From Ziziphus jujuba (Eukaryota; Streptophyta; Magnoliopsida; Rosales; Rhamnaceae): a stretch of 64,000 nucleotides of DNA. Below the pieces are notes generated by a model. It was not told the origin of the DNA, searched no databases, and worked only from the letters and a program-made list of their open reading frames with translations. The stretch spans positions 14,095,001 through 14,159,000 of the forward strand of contig NC_083385.1 in assembly GCF_031755915.1 (NCBI RefSeq), written 5' to 3'. Below are positions 1-11,225 of this stretch, piece after piece (position 1 is the stretch's first letter; the number at the start of each line of letters is the position of its first letter). A program made the position numbers and the translations under genes.

Positions 1-353
1 TTGGGACAGTCCTTGGCTCTGCCACTGCTTTTCACGAACTCCACCTGCTTAATCTTGGCGTCACCCGCATAGGGTCCGACCACAATGTTCGACCCAGGTA
101 GGACCATGTCCTCGGACACCTCGTCCGGGTCGACTCCAGGTGGCACGAACAGGACGTCTCGGACAAACCGGGTGGTATCGGAAGGTGGTCGGCTCGTTGT
201 CGTCTTTGGAGCTGAGACATCCTGGCTCAAGCTCCGACAGGCTGAGCTGCCGATATTGTTTCGCAGTGAGAGGATAAAAGGTTCAGGTTTTGAAGAAGGT
301 GGTGATAAGAGCGAAACGAATTGGAGGCTCAGGAGCCGACTTCTCACTAACAT
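1..353 (-). CDS. EMB2001: EngB/YihA-type organellar GTPase, N-terminal part (cut by window edge)
   Basis: Reading the minus strand from ATG at 353 to the edge gives 117 open codons. The first ~50 residues are rich in Ser, Arg, Leu and Pro with few acidic residues, as in an organelle transit peptide. After that comes a block containing FVRDVLFVPPGV, then VLPGSNIVVGPYAG and VEFVKSSGRAKDCP. I recognise this as the conserved stretch just before the G domain of the plant EngB/YihA GTP-binding protein (Arabidopsis At2g22870, EMB2001), a TRAFAC-class GTPase thought to act in organellar ribosome assembly. The G1-G5 motifs would lie beyond the left edge, so GTPase activity cannot be judged here. The start is the first in-frame ATG; AT-rich non-coding sequence precedes it. 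The gene is divergent from the BSD gene, with about 1.0 kb between their start codons. Identification rests on remembered family sequence; targeting to plastid rather than mitochondrion is inference. Confidence 0.8.
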   Translation of the reverse strand, partial: MLVRSRLLSLQFVSLLSPPSSKPEPFILSLRNNIGSSACRSLSQDVSAPKTTTSRPPSDTTRFVRDVLFVPPGVDPDEVSEDMVLPGSNIVVGPYAGDAKIKQVEFVKSSGRAKDCP

Positions 354-1166
354 TTTTCCGTGCCCGAGGCAGGGGATTTGTTTTCAAATCGAGATGATAA
401 ATTAACAAAATAAAAGGGTTAAAGTGAGAAAAATGAAAAACAATAACGTGACATTTTTTAAAATTTAGGCAGTAAAATGCAAAAAATATAATACAGACAA
501 AATGTATTTAGCCGAAATAAAAATATACAATAAATAAATAGCAAAACAAATAAAAGTACTGAAAAAACATATTTTTTTTTTAAAAATAAAAACTATGTTT
601 ATTTTAATCTTGAAAAACGATAAATAATTGACATTACTAAGTCCGTAACTATTATATATTATAGTGAACTTTGATTTTGGGCTTTCTCAAAATCGGTTTT
701 GAGTTTGATAAACTTTTAGTTAATAAAGTTTTTATCCAGTTAATTAAGAGATAACGTTGATACAGATTTTGGTACATAACGAAAAAGAAAATTGTTATTA
801 GTTTATTTATCTGGAATAATTTTATTATTTAGTTTAGAGAAAAATATAAATAAAAAAATCATATTACTTTTTTTTTTAAATAAAAGTAATAATTTTTTTT
901 AACGAATATGGTAATGAAATTATCGTTTTCCTTTCATTTAAAGTGAAATCTAAATAATGAATGCAACAATATTTTGAAGGGACAAATATTTACAAATAAA
1001 AGTGAGAAATAAAAGCAAAGTATATAAAATTGATTTTAATAAAATTTGCTTGAATTTTTTCGCCATTCAATACTCCATTATTATTATTATTATTATTATT
1101 TATGAGTAATTCTAATACTCAATTATTTTCTTACCCCTTCTTTTGGTATTTTGGATAATTCATAAC

Positions 1167-1200
<34 letters not shown>

Positions 1201-1375
1201 CGGCAAGACTTTCGGGGAATATCGGGTATCACTGAAAAATACTCAACTTCGTCAACACGATACCGTATTGGGAACTATTGTACCTGATAAGAACCTCGAG
1301 TCTTCGACCCTGAAAGACGAAGAATTCGCTCTCGGATTTAAAGAGCTTTGCTTTGGAAGTTGTGGATCCACAACA
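354..1375. promoter_or_regulatory. Shared upstream region of the EngB and BSD genes
   Basis: About 1 kb between two divergent start codons. It is strongly AT-rich, with a short ATT microsatellite near 1078-1100 and an A run of about 29 at 1171-1199. The BSD leader is probably the GC-richer stretch from about 1200 to 1375. No clear TATA box was assigned. The frame upstream of 1376 is open back to 1268 but contains no ATG. Confidence 0.5.
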
Positions 1376-4340
1376 ATGTCATGGTTAGCGAGATCGATCG
1401 CGAACTCTCTCAAACTCGACGACGACGATGAAAACGAAGTCGTCGCTTTCAACGATAACAATGCCACCGCCCCAAAATCACCGTCGAAATTGAATCCCGA
1501 CGCCGATTCATCGTCCTCGGCATCTTCAACCCCGACGGCGCGTGGCGTCAAAGACGATCTCTCAGAGCTCACCAAAACCCTATCCCGTCAGTTCTGGGGC
1601 GTTGCTACCTTCCTCGCCCCTCCGCCCGATTCCACTTCTCCTCATTCCACTCAGATCTCCGATTCCAGCCATCCTAAGCCGTCCGATCGGTCGGAGACCG
1701 AAGAAGAGGAGTCCGATCCTAAGATCTCCGAAGAGGATGTCATCGCCGGAATCCGCAGCGATTTCGCCGAGATCGGAGGGAGATTCAAGAGCGGGATTTC
1801 TAAGCTGTCCAATAACATGGCGGTATCGGAGTTCACTAAGATCGCTTCGAATTTCCTTCAGTTTGGGTCGGAGGAGGATGATTTACGGGCAAGAGGTGCG
1901 GTTGGAGTGACCGATGAAGTGCTCGCTTTCGCCAGAAACATCGCTATGCATCCAGAGACTTGGCTTGATTTTCCTCTGCCTGATGACGATGGGTCAGATG
2001 GTATGTTCGTTTCTCAATCGCTAATTTTTCTTTCTTCTTTCGAATTCCATGTAATGTGCTTTAGTATGATGAATAGGTGTGGTTCCACTTAATTAGATAT
2101 CAATTCAAATTCCATGTAATTCTATTCATTGTGTTGTTATGATGTGGCCAGTCGGCAATCTGCTCCTGCAATCCAACTTTTCTCGCCTGTTGAGTTTCCA
2201 TTTTGCTATTTGAATTATTGGAGTATCTTGCATTGTCTGGAATTCTATCATAATTTTAACTTTTTTTCTGCAGTCATTGAATTAAGTTTTCAATTAGACA
2301 AAAATATACTGTTACCCTGTTCATGAAGCACTTTCAACCTGTTTAATATATAGTCTTATTGACTGACATCTGTGAGTTTTCTGTTTCAGATTTTGAATTG
2401 TCTGATGCCCAACAAGAGCATGCTCTTGCTGTTGAACATCTTACACCAAGATTAGCTGCCTTAAGGATTGAACTTTGCCCTGGTCATATGAGTGAGAGTT
2501 ACTTTTGGAAGATTTACTTTGTGCTACTGCATCCTAGACTTAATAAACAAGATGCTGAACTTTTGTCGACACCCCAAGTAAGTTGTTTCTATGTAGCACT
2601 GCCCTTGCAGTTCTTTATTATTTTTATTAATTCTCTTGTTTTCCTTCATTGTGCTTCATTATGGTTCACTTTGGGCTAAGCTAACTAATAATGTGAAGAA
2701 GTTGTCTATTCTTAACATTTCTTAACATTGGTGTTATATTTTTTTTTTAACTATATTTAGTTTCTTTATGATAGTGCATGACACAGTTATTGTTCTGGAG
2801 CATGCGCCAAGTGAAATCGTCTTTATATGTGTACTTCTAACCAATAATTAAAGCAAGGGAAATTCTTCAGTATACTTTTTTGAAAACATGGATACTTCAA
2901 ACTTTAAAATAAGTGAATCTTGAATGTTCAGGTTATATTTAAATCTAAAAGATCTATAGAGAGTTTGGGTATAAAATGAACTTTCATTGCTAAATGTTAT
3001 TGGGTTTTGCTTTTACCATCTTTTCATGGGTAAAACAGATATAATTAAAAGCATTTAGACATTCTGAGTCCAGATTAGTTAGTTTTAAGATAGTAACTTG
3101 TTGAAGGCTTGATGAAATTATTTAGTTTTATCAAGCCTCTTAGTCAATAACTACCATTTTGAAGCTTGAATGTGTGAGATGTTTGCTTGACACTGGCATT
3201 TGGATCAGTCTTCCTGATGGTTAATATGGGGAGGAAAAAGTTTGAACAATGGAATAATTATTTTGGACCTGGGGAGCATGGGAGGAACGCTATGAATAGA
3301 TAGCGTGGAGGCTAAATGCCAATTCATTATATGATGGCTATATTATTTTATTAAATATTTTTAGTTGTGCAATTGATAATCCATCTCGACGACAATGGAT
3401 GTCAATGTGCTTGTACTGTTGTACATGGAATAACGTTGCTTAGTGAAAGAAAGTTATTGTTAGCAATTAGGGTTAACGTAATTGGCTCTCTTTCATGTGC
3501 ATAAGGAGCAGAAAGCTGTTTTTCCACCCTAGTGGGATTGTTTATTGTTTTTCTATTTTCCTTTAAATTCCTAGCTTTTACTTTTGCTTTAAGTAATTAC
3601 TTTGCTAGCCTCCTATTCTTGATTTAAGTTTATGTCTGCAGATAGTGGAAGCTAGATCAATGTTGACTCAGGAGTTACAGCACAGAGCCAAGGGAAAGCC
3701 AGACTCGGCTTCTTCTGAAAGTGGCTCCATTCGGTCAAAAGGAACTGCTGATTCACCAACAGAACAACATCTTTCTGTGCCATCTGGTGCTCAAGCTGAC
3801 ATATTGCCTCTTGAAACATCTAAGACTGCATCTGATCCAACCCCTGAGGCTGGTGATGTTGTGACTGAGAAGCACCCTGTCCAAAGTACTGAGATTAAAG
3901 TTATCGACAAGCCTGTTGTTGAGGAAGAGCCATTGAATCAGAAAAAGTATAAGGAGACACTGTCTGGTTCTTCCTCAAAAACATATGATGAGAAATTTGA
4001 GGATGATGCTGATGATTGGTTGAAAGAGGATACTTCTGAGATGGTTGGTGTCAGTGGAACGTCTATCCCTATAGAGAATGATGAGGATGTATCTTTTAGT
4101 GACCTTGAAGAAGATGATGGAGAGGTGCCCTCAAGTTATAAGAAAGCGACATCTGGCTCTGATTCTTCAGCAAAAGAGTCACGGGATTGGGTTCAGCTAA
4201 GCAGAAGCTCTGCTGATTCAGACAAGGAAATCAACACTATCGAGATCAGACATGTTGGATCTGAGCAGGTAAGTCCGCCCAACACTGAGACTAAGGAAGC
4301 TAACGACTGGCTTGATGTTGATGACATTGATGTTATGTGA
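1376..4340 (+). CDS. BSD domain-containing protein, three exons
   Basis: Exons 1376-2000, 2390-2577 and 3642-4340 join in frame (donors GTATGT and GTAAGT, acceptors TTTCAG and CTGCAG) to give 503 aa. The protein starts MSWLARSIANSLKL, a typical start for plant BSD-domain proteins. It then has an acidic, Ser-rich stretch and a region with GVKDDLSELTKTLSRQFWGV. Exon 2 carries the BSD domain (residues ~209-282) with its aromatic signature YFWKIYFVLLHPRL. Exon 3 is long, hydrophilic and acidic, ending in NDWLDVDDIDVM, a conserved-looking acidic tail. BSD domains occur in TFIIH p62, synapse-associated and DOS2-like proteins; the role of the plant members is poorly known. The 1064-bp second intron holds no gene I recognise. 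A perfect donor-like CAG/GTAAGT occurs inside the last exon (cut at 4268), but the reading frame continues through it into the conserved tail, so I left it coding. Confidence 0.88.
2578..3641 (+). other. Long second intron of the BSD gene
   Basis: AT-rich intron of 1064 bp bounded by GTAAGT and CTGCAG. It has a T run near 2740. No ORF, repeat or RNA gene is evident. Confidence 0.8.
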
Positions 4341-5302
4341 CAAGTTCATAAAAATCTGTACTTATGGCGTTATCATTCATCTCTTGCTGTGAATATCCTG
4401 TGAATGGTTTCTTTAGTCTTAAATCAGACTTTGGGAACTGTATGTTTGTACATAAAGCCATATACTGGATGACTTGGATGATTATTTGCTTACAAAGAAT
4501 GTATTTTAAGTATAGTGAATACGGCATCATCAATAATTTCGATGTTTTTATTTAATTTGGTTAACTTATGTTATTGTGATGATGGATTGTTATTGGGTCA
4601 TTGCTAGTGAAAGTTTTTAGTTGCTTTACTTCCTCTGGGAAGCATTTGTGAGAAAATCTATCAATGACCGAAAGGATAATGGTAAAGAGACTAAAGGGCA
4701 GGAACAATTTTCAGTAAGATTTGATGCCCTAGCTATCTATATCTGGAGAGAAATCTAAGTATTGACAAAAACTAGTAATAAGAAACTAATACATAGGGAA
4801 TCAAAAGTTTGCTTTTTATTTAGTATGTCAGCTAATCATATTGCTCTTTCACTGTTTCGCAAATCGCGTTCAACCAAGTGGCTCTTTAATTTACGCTAGT
4901 GCTGGTGATGGTATGGCAGTGCCAACTTCTTGATGGACACTAGAATATATATGCATATAATTTTTTGGTAAGAGAATATAATATATATATATATATATAT
5001 ATGTATATACATGCATAAATATAGTTAAGTGAGGCATATATACAACGTTTAGTTTATTGCCCATCTATTTTGGTTGTATGGTTCATCTTAGATCAATTTT
5101 TCATTCGTATGGAAGAGACATTATTTTGAATTTTGTTGAAGGAATGAAAGAGAGGTTTGAGTAGGAGCTAATCAATCTGTACAATGGAGAAAATGAAAGA
5201 GTAAGACTAATGGAGCCATGATGTACAAATTTTAATTATTTACACTAGGTAGTCAATGCTACAACATTAAAAGCAGAGCAGCCAAGAGTCAACCGGCCAA
5301 AT
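4341..5302. other. Intergenic region between the convergent BSD and ACR1 genes
   Basis: This holds the 3' ends of two genes pointing at each other. There is a (TA)n microsatellite at about 4978-5004. Nothing else is recognisable. Confidence 0.7.
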
Positions 5303-7072
5303 TCATGATCTTACGGGTCCGAAATTGCTAGAAAATCGCCCAAGCTGAGACCAAAGCAAGCTCCCTATAGAGAATCTTGGCCTATCTTCTTCTCGTTGTT
5401 GTTGTTGTTGTTGTTGTACCCTAGCGCTGTTGGTTTTCGGAGCTGTCCTGGAGGAAGAACCATGATCATGAGGAACCCTGCTTGGTGATTTATGAACCGC
5501 AATTATGGATTCCCCTATCTCTCTGGTCACCAACTCCACTGTTGTTGGACTTGCATTAAGCCCTGATGCATCTGTAACATAGAATGATCCATATGCTTTA
5601 TCCCCTTGAGTTGCGACCTCAATTCTCGATATGGATAATCCGTTCTCACGAAACACCCGAGTGATATCCGATACCAATCCTATTCGGTTTTTGGAGTGGA
5701 GGTCCAACCTCACTCCCTGTGTCACCATGCAAATGGAAAACCAATTAATTAAACAAATTAAACAAATTCAACAACAATATTTATTTATGTATCTAAACAC
5801 AACTAATTAAGAAGAAGACGTACATGTGAGATCCTTCGTTCTATTGCAGCAATTAAGCAAAGACTAAGCTTGTGCCTTTCGTTTTCCGTATCCAATGTGC
5901 ACCCATCTTTGTGCCGTATAAAATATTCCTGTCGCATCCAAATTTCAAACATAATTATTCAACACCATCTTACAATATAATGATCAATTCAAATTAACAA
6001 TATTTATGTTTCTCATTTTTTGTACGAAATTAATAAGCAATATTGCACCTGATTAGCCAACTTTCCCCTGGAAGCAACCGCAGCATGGAACACCACGTAC
6101 TGCAAATCAGTGAGAGCGCACACCGTGTCAAACAGCAGCTTCGGCCTGTCCCTACTCCTCACGTTCACAACCGAATACCCCCTCTCCTCACAACTTTCTA
6201 TCATCACGTGGGTCCCATCGCATCCCTTCTTATGTGCGGCCCCACCACCTCCTCCTCCTCCTCCATCACACCCACGGCAGCGTTCGTAATCACCGTCCGA
6301 ATACATCAGCTGGTGAAGCCGGCGCTCCGTGTGAGTCCTTCCCACCGCCGGTGCCGTCAACTTTACGCTCCTCTTCTCTTCCTTCCCATGATGGGCCTCG
6401 AGCACGTTCTCCAGCTGCTCCTGAACGTGGCCCAATCGTATAGGGTCCATAATGGGACCACCTTCAAGCCCATCTTCAACGTAAACAATGCAGGCCGCTC
6501 GGGTATTGTGGGTCCAGGCCACGATGGCCGTAATGTTACAACGCAGCTCAACGAGAACAGCGCAAATCTCGGAAAGTAGGCCCGGTCGGTCCGTTCCGGT
6601 CATCTCTAAGGCGGTGTCTGTTTGACCAGGCCTTTCTCTCCCTAACGATGCTTTCACTTCCTTTGCTATCCCATTCCTACCCCTCCTGCTCACGCAAAGT
6701 ACCTACAATTTATTAATTATTTATTATTATTAGAAAAAATAAAAGAACTAGAATTAAAAGCTCTTAAACAAAAATTAGTAGGATAATAATTAATAATAAT
6801 AATATGTTAAAAGAGAGAACGAAAGATACCTGTTGAATATAAAGAATGAGGCTTTCGTCAGTGAGTTTGTCGCCGCGTTGGTCAGTCACATGGAACACTG
6901 CAGTGCAACAAAAAGAGACCCACACATGAATCAGCAACATACCACCAACCAGTAAATAAGTAATCGTGGGTGACTCATACATAGCTCATCGCATTGCTGA
7001 GCTTTTTATATAAATGAATATATATATATATATATATATGGTCATCATCTAGGTGTAAATTGGTAATATGTG

Positions 7073-7114
<42 letters not shown>

Positions 7115-8184
7115 ATTAAACTGGAAGGTGAACAATAAATGGAGATACAGATACCATGTGTAAGTGATGTAAGAGTGATGATAAAGCTGGGGGAAGGAGT
7201 TACTGACCGTCCATGAACCATCCACCGTCTGATGAGATATATGATTTTGAAATAACAAGGTCAAGATCCGTCAAGACCTGGACCATCTCTAGCAAAATCC
7301 CATGCTTGTTTGCACTGTCAACCTGCGTGTCAAATATTGGAAAAACAGATAATTAAACAAAATATATATACATATATATCGTAAAATGGTTTTTCCTCTC
7401 ATGCGTCATTTTCTATCTTTAATGAAACGGTTTAGATTTTGATCACAAAACAATGAAAAATCATAAAAAAGAAAAATAAAATAAAATGAACTAATTTTCA
7501 CGGTTTTATGTACAAGTGGCTACGAGTCTACGGCATTTCCAAAAAGGAAAACAGCTAGGTGGATTCTGGAAAATGACGAGTGTCTTTCTTTCATTGTTTT
7601 TTGTTTGTTTTTAGTGGAGAAGAGGACAGTGAGACATGTTGGTGACAAAACACCTTACATCAAACTGTTTACACATGCATTTTTTGTAGGCACAAAAAAG
7701 AGAAAAGTTTCTAATGGTTCGGTCGTGCTCGGCTGGTCAAGATCACAAACCCACCCAGCTTCCTTTTTGTCTCTGTCATAATTTATTTCTGAGCAAACTC
7801 TGGAACTGGGGTTTGTGAACGTTAAATTGAATTGAATTTAAATTGGTTTTTGCTATTGTTTTCCAAATACTAAGGACTTTCATGGTATCTCATTAGAAAT
7901 CTTTCACAGACCAATAAAAAATAAAAAATAAATAAAAAAAAGCATAAAAGGATAAAAGATCCAACCTTTATAATGGTGCAATCTTGGCATGTATCGTTAT
8001 CTATACAAACCCTGCAAATCCAAAATCAAAACCAACTAGCCAAGTGTGAGCCATTGATTTTGGAGGAGAAATTCTAGCATGTAATAAGAACAAGCCAAGA
8101 GCAACAAATATACCTGGGAGGATAGATTCTTTCAATGAGGGTTTCGTATTCAGGATCAATATAAGGCTGGTAAATGATCTCCAT
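5303..8184 (-). CDS. ACR1: ACT-domain-repeat protein ACR1-type, seven coding exons
   Basis: Coding exons on the minus strand are 8184-8114, 8011-7966, 7322-7208, 6897-6830, 6702-6049, 5928-5824 and 5716-5303. All have GT/AG borders and join to 490 aa. The protein opens [20 protein letters not shown], close to Arabidopsis ACR1. It has four ACT repeats at roughly residues 37-115, 130-200, 272-345 and 355-435, each with the ligand-loop pattern ([40 protein letters not shown]). ACR proteins are putative amino-acid-sensing regulators related to the C-terminus of bacterial GlnD; no enzyme domain is present. A Gly-rich insert (eight consecutive Gly) lies in exon 5 and a run of seven Gln (CAA codons) near the C-terminus, which ends in the family-typical block [14 protein letters not shown]. 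Length fits the family (about 450-480 aa). The start is the first ATG after a likely 5'UTR intron acceptor. Confidence 0.92.
5396..5416 (-). repeat. CAA trinucleotide repeat coding for Gln7 in ACR1
   Basis: Seven pure CAA codons (read as TTG on the plus strand) near the C-terminus of the ACR1 protein, just before the [11 protein letters not shown] segment. Pure repeats of this kind often vary in length between individuals. Confidence 0.9.
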
Positions 8185-8199
8185 CTTCTTAGTAGAGCT

Positions 8200-8858
8200 C
8201 TAAATATGCTTCGTTACAATGAAAAAACATGGCTGAAACCCTGTACATATATATAATGGTCTTTTGAGAACATAGATTCAAACACATGGGGACTAAGATA
8301 CGCGTAAAACAAAAAAATCAAAATTAAATTGCGTATAGAGGGGATCATTGGCGGGCGCGTCTATCTTGAGGATTACTACACATTAAAATATAAAAACCTA
8401 TCATTTTGTTGTGGAAATTTATATGTTCCATCTCAATTGTAATCTATCTGTCAAAGTGTGATTAACAACAATGATTTGCCTTGAAACTTAAGCATTATAA
8501 AGACAGAAAAGAAGTACTGTTTTCAAAATGATTGTTTGACCCGAAATATCTTTTAGCAATTTATTAGATAAGAGAAAAAGAAAAATGGAAAAAAAGAAAA
8601 AAAAATAGAACGTAACTATATTGATCCTTCGTATAAAGAAAGTAAAAGGACGGCCTAGGTGGAATGATAAATATGAAATCAATCAAAGAAAAAAATATAT
8701 CTATATAAATTATATTTTTTATTCAAGTCAAACCCAGATCGAAAGCCAGAATTATCATCAATGTCCTTCTCTGAATCCCAGAATCCACCAAGATCCCAAC
8801 ATTTTATGGAATCTGAAATTCTTTAAAATAAAAAAGGGAAACCCATCAAACTGAATAC
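8200..8858 (-). other. Probable 5'UTR intron of ACR1
   Basis: On the minus strand a donor CTACGAAG/GTATTC at 8859/8858 pairs with an acceptor ATATTTAG/AGCTC ending at 8200, 15 bases before the ATG. The enclosed 659 bp are AT-rich like the other introns, while the upstream block 8915-8859 is a CT-rich leader. The prediction rests on sequence only. Confidence 0.5.
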
Positions 8859-8944
8859 CTTCGTAGAGAGTTGAGCTTTAGAGAATGAGCGAAATTCACA
8901 GACCTGAAACAAGATTACGGAAGGAAAGAGAGCTCAAATCTCTA

Positions 8945-8950
8945 CTTATA
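8945..8950 (-). promoter_or_regulatory. Candidate TATA box of ACR1
   Basis: TATAAGTAGA on the minus strand lies about 30-35 bp upstream of a CT-rich stretch (CTCTCTTTCC) that would be the leader start and just upstream of the probable 5'UTR intron donor. Confidence 0.4.
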
Positions 8951-8994
8951 CATATATGTTTTAGAAAACATTGTTTGTCATGGGGTAGAACAAC

Positions 8995-9018
8995 AAGAAG
9001 AAGAAGAAGAAGAAGAAA
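8995..9018 (+). repeat. (AAG)n microsatellite
   Basis: About eight AAG units, upstream of the predicted ACR1 leader. Confidence 0.85.
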
Positions 9019-9279
9019 AGGGTGTACATTATAATACGTACGGCATTGAGAACCGAAACAGATGGGAATCTATATAACCAAGAAAGAGTGAAAATATAAA
9101 AACCCAAATTCCAATTTACTGGGCCCGATTGGTGTTCAAAAAAGAGTCAAAATTATTGTTTTTTTTTTGGGCCCACTGTTGCAAGGGTTGGTTTTTTCTT
9201 CACGGAATAGACGAAGACAACGTGTTTGCACGGGGTTTAATTGGTTTTACCAAGGGGACTGTAACTTTCATTGACGATT

Positions 9280-9385
9280 TGCCACGTACAAAAGTCGGTT
9301 GCCACGTGGGGGAAGGTTGTTATGTAGATGGTGGTGCTGGGGAAGATAAGTGGCGGCTCCGTTTTCACTGTTATGAACACGTGTA
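9280..9385. promoter_or_regulatory. G-box/ABRE-like cluster upstream of ACR1
   Basis: Two CACGTG palindromes (9303-9308 in GCCACGTGGG and 9378-9383 in ACACGTGT) plus a GCCACGTAC variant at 9281. They sit about 350-450 bp upstream of the predicted ACR1 transcription start. CACGTG is the core bound by plant bZIP and bHLH factors, including ABA- and light-responsive ones. Function is inferred from sequence only. Confidence 0.4.
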
Positions 9386-10739
9386 TTATAAACGGGGAAA
9401 ATAAATTTTTTTTAAAAATGTACGGCTGAGAATCTGTTTCGGGATCACACCGCTTTGGTTTTTGGTTTTGGCAGTAGAGAGTTTTTAGGAATTAAGACGT
9501 GGTAATCCTATTTGGAATTGGACTCTTTTACTTTGTCAGCACTTTGTTTTCAAGTCCAGTGAGGGTGAGTCTATGGGCCAGTCGTGGGGTTCTTGCACTA
9601 GTATTTAGCCCAATTGGATTTCTATGGGCCAATTCTAAATGCACCACAAATTTTTTATACTTTATTTTTTTGTTTATTAGTATTATTATTTTGGGTTCAT
9701 GAACCCAAAGAATATAAAGACAAGGATGAGTATTTCTCTCAATTTGCATGTTCATCCTAGTTGTTGTGATTATCTTCTATTATGTTTGACATACAAGAAG
9801 TATTAAGTGGAGACGCAATATATAATTGATCAGAACCTTTGACCCGGTTTTACGGTTACTCATCCAATATTAATATTTACACTAAGCATGCAAACAAACG
9901 AATTATAAAAATAAAAATAAAAAAATAAAAAAAGGGTTTTTCAATTCAGACTTAGAAAACTGGATACTATAAACCATCCAAATTAGAAAACAAGAATTAG
10001 TTATTAATTAATTTGATGCTTTGTAAATTTTCTGTGCCAAATGTCATTGCAGATTATAGCATATATCAATTTGCCTTATTTTCCCCGTAAATTAAACTAC
10101 ATACCTTATACGTTTTGTTGAGAGAGATTGGTGAAACTTTCCCGCTCAATTTTCCACGGATAATCTTTTCTCGATGGAGTAAACTTTTATCCTATTGGTA
10201 TTTGGAGAAGGTTTTACTTGTAGTGATTTCTTTATATAAAATCTTCAAAAATGATAAGATCGAAGTGATCAAAGTCAATCGGATATAGATTAGATGATAG
10301 CGGAGTGACTTAGGCCAATTCAAGGACAAGTCCAAAATTTGTAGGGTAGACTTGTTCGTGTCATTTGGGCTGGGCTTGCTGGGATGGGCTCGGCTAATGT
10401 TTAGGACTTTTTTGGAGTAGGGTTTGGATCCGAGTGGGTTATTGGGACGAACCTGCAGGTGTATTGGGTAGTCGAGCTGAATCAAGTGTTCAATTCACAA
10501 CCATGCGATCAGATTTTGATAACATTATCCAACTTGCTTTCTAAAACACATTTTTTCGCAACCATTCCATTTTCGACAACATTTTTATGACATATTTAAT
10601 AAACCCCCCAACAACCCCTATCCAGTCGTTTTGCAAAAATGTATTTTGACCAAAATCAAAATAGAATTAGACCATATATGAAACCAAACGAAAACTCAAA
10701 ATGGTTGGAGGTCGCATCGCTTTCACTTCCGATGGGGGT

Positions 10740-10745
10740 CACGTG
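10740..10745. promoter_or_regulatory. G-box (CACGTG) upstream of the PP2-A10-like gene
   Basis: GGTCACGTGGCC lies 481 bp before the start codon; the extended palindrome resembles a strong G-box. Its role is inferred. Confidence 0.3.
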
Positions 10746-11225
10746 GCCAATATTCAAGCTGTGCCAAAAATCTGGTAATTGCATTAAAATAAGCTTTTTT
10801 TTTTTCGGCGAATTGCATTAAAATAAAACCTATGGCAGTGGTTGAGCTTTGAATTCAAGTTGGGGTTCGTTGGTATTCGTTCTCAATTCTTTTTTTTCTC
10901 TTTTTTCCCATCCAGAACCAGAAGTGCACGCACACCCTTTTTGCAATTCTGCAACGGCCTTTTTGCGTCATACCCGTCTGTTAAATCCCTCATAGGTCCA
11001 TCTTCTCTCTCTCTCTCTCTCTTTCTTTTTTTTGCTTGCTCCTTTTAATGTGTTCTTAAAACTACGTGGGTTTGAGACAAATTCCTCGTCTCTTACTGGT
11101 GGGATTGACCTCCCAAAGGGACGTTGGGATTGGTCAATATTCTCTGTATCCAAGCAGAGTTTGAAGTTTCAATCAAAATCGCATCTGGGTCATTGAAATT
11201 TTACTTCTTTTTTTTTTTTTTTTAT

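Larger units (their letters stand above)
8860..11225. other. Divergent intergenic region ACR1 / PP2-A10-like
   Basis: Apart from the motifs listed separately, this 2.3-kb stretch is AT-rich. A GC-richer segment at about 10290-10480 contains several degenerate GGGCTGGGCTT-like words common in plant intergenic DNA. A CT tract at about 11006-11023 and a T run just before 11226 form the likely leader of the downstream gene. Open frames near 9129-9404 and 10192-10485 resemble no family I know. Confidence 0.5.

Noticed and set aside
1268..1375. N-terminal extension of the BSD protein
   Set aside because: Open but starts at TTG; the family begins at MSWLARS.
6043..6579. 178-codon plus-strand open frame
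   Set aside because: It lies antisense over ACR1 exon 5, whose ACT-domain frame is clearly the real one.
9129..9404. 91-codon plus-strand frame in the ACR1 upstream region
   Set aside because: It has a Phe-run from a poly-T tract, no family motif, and overlaps the G-box cluster; it looks like chance.
11124..11225. N-terminal extension of the PP2-A10-like protein
   Set aside because: The frame is open but has no ATG upstream of 11226 and would include a poly-Phe stretch encoded by a T run.
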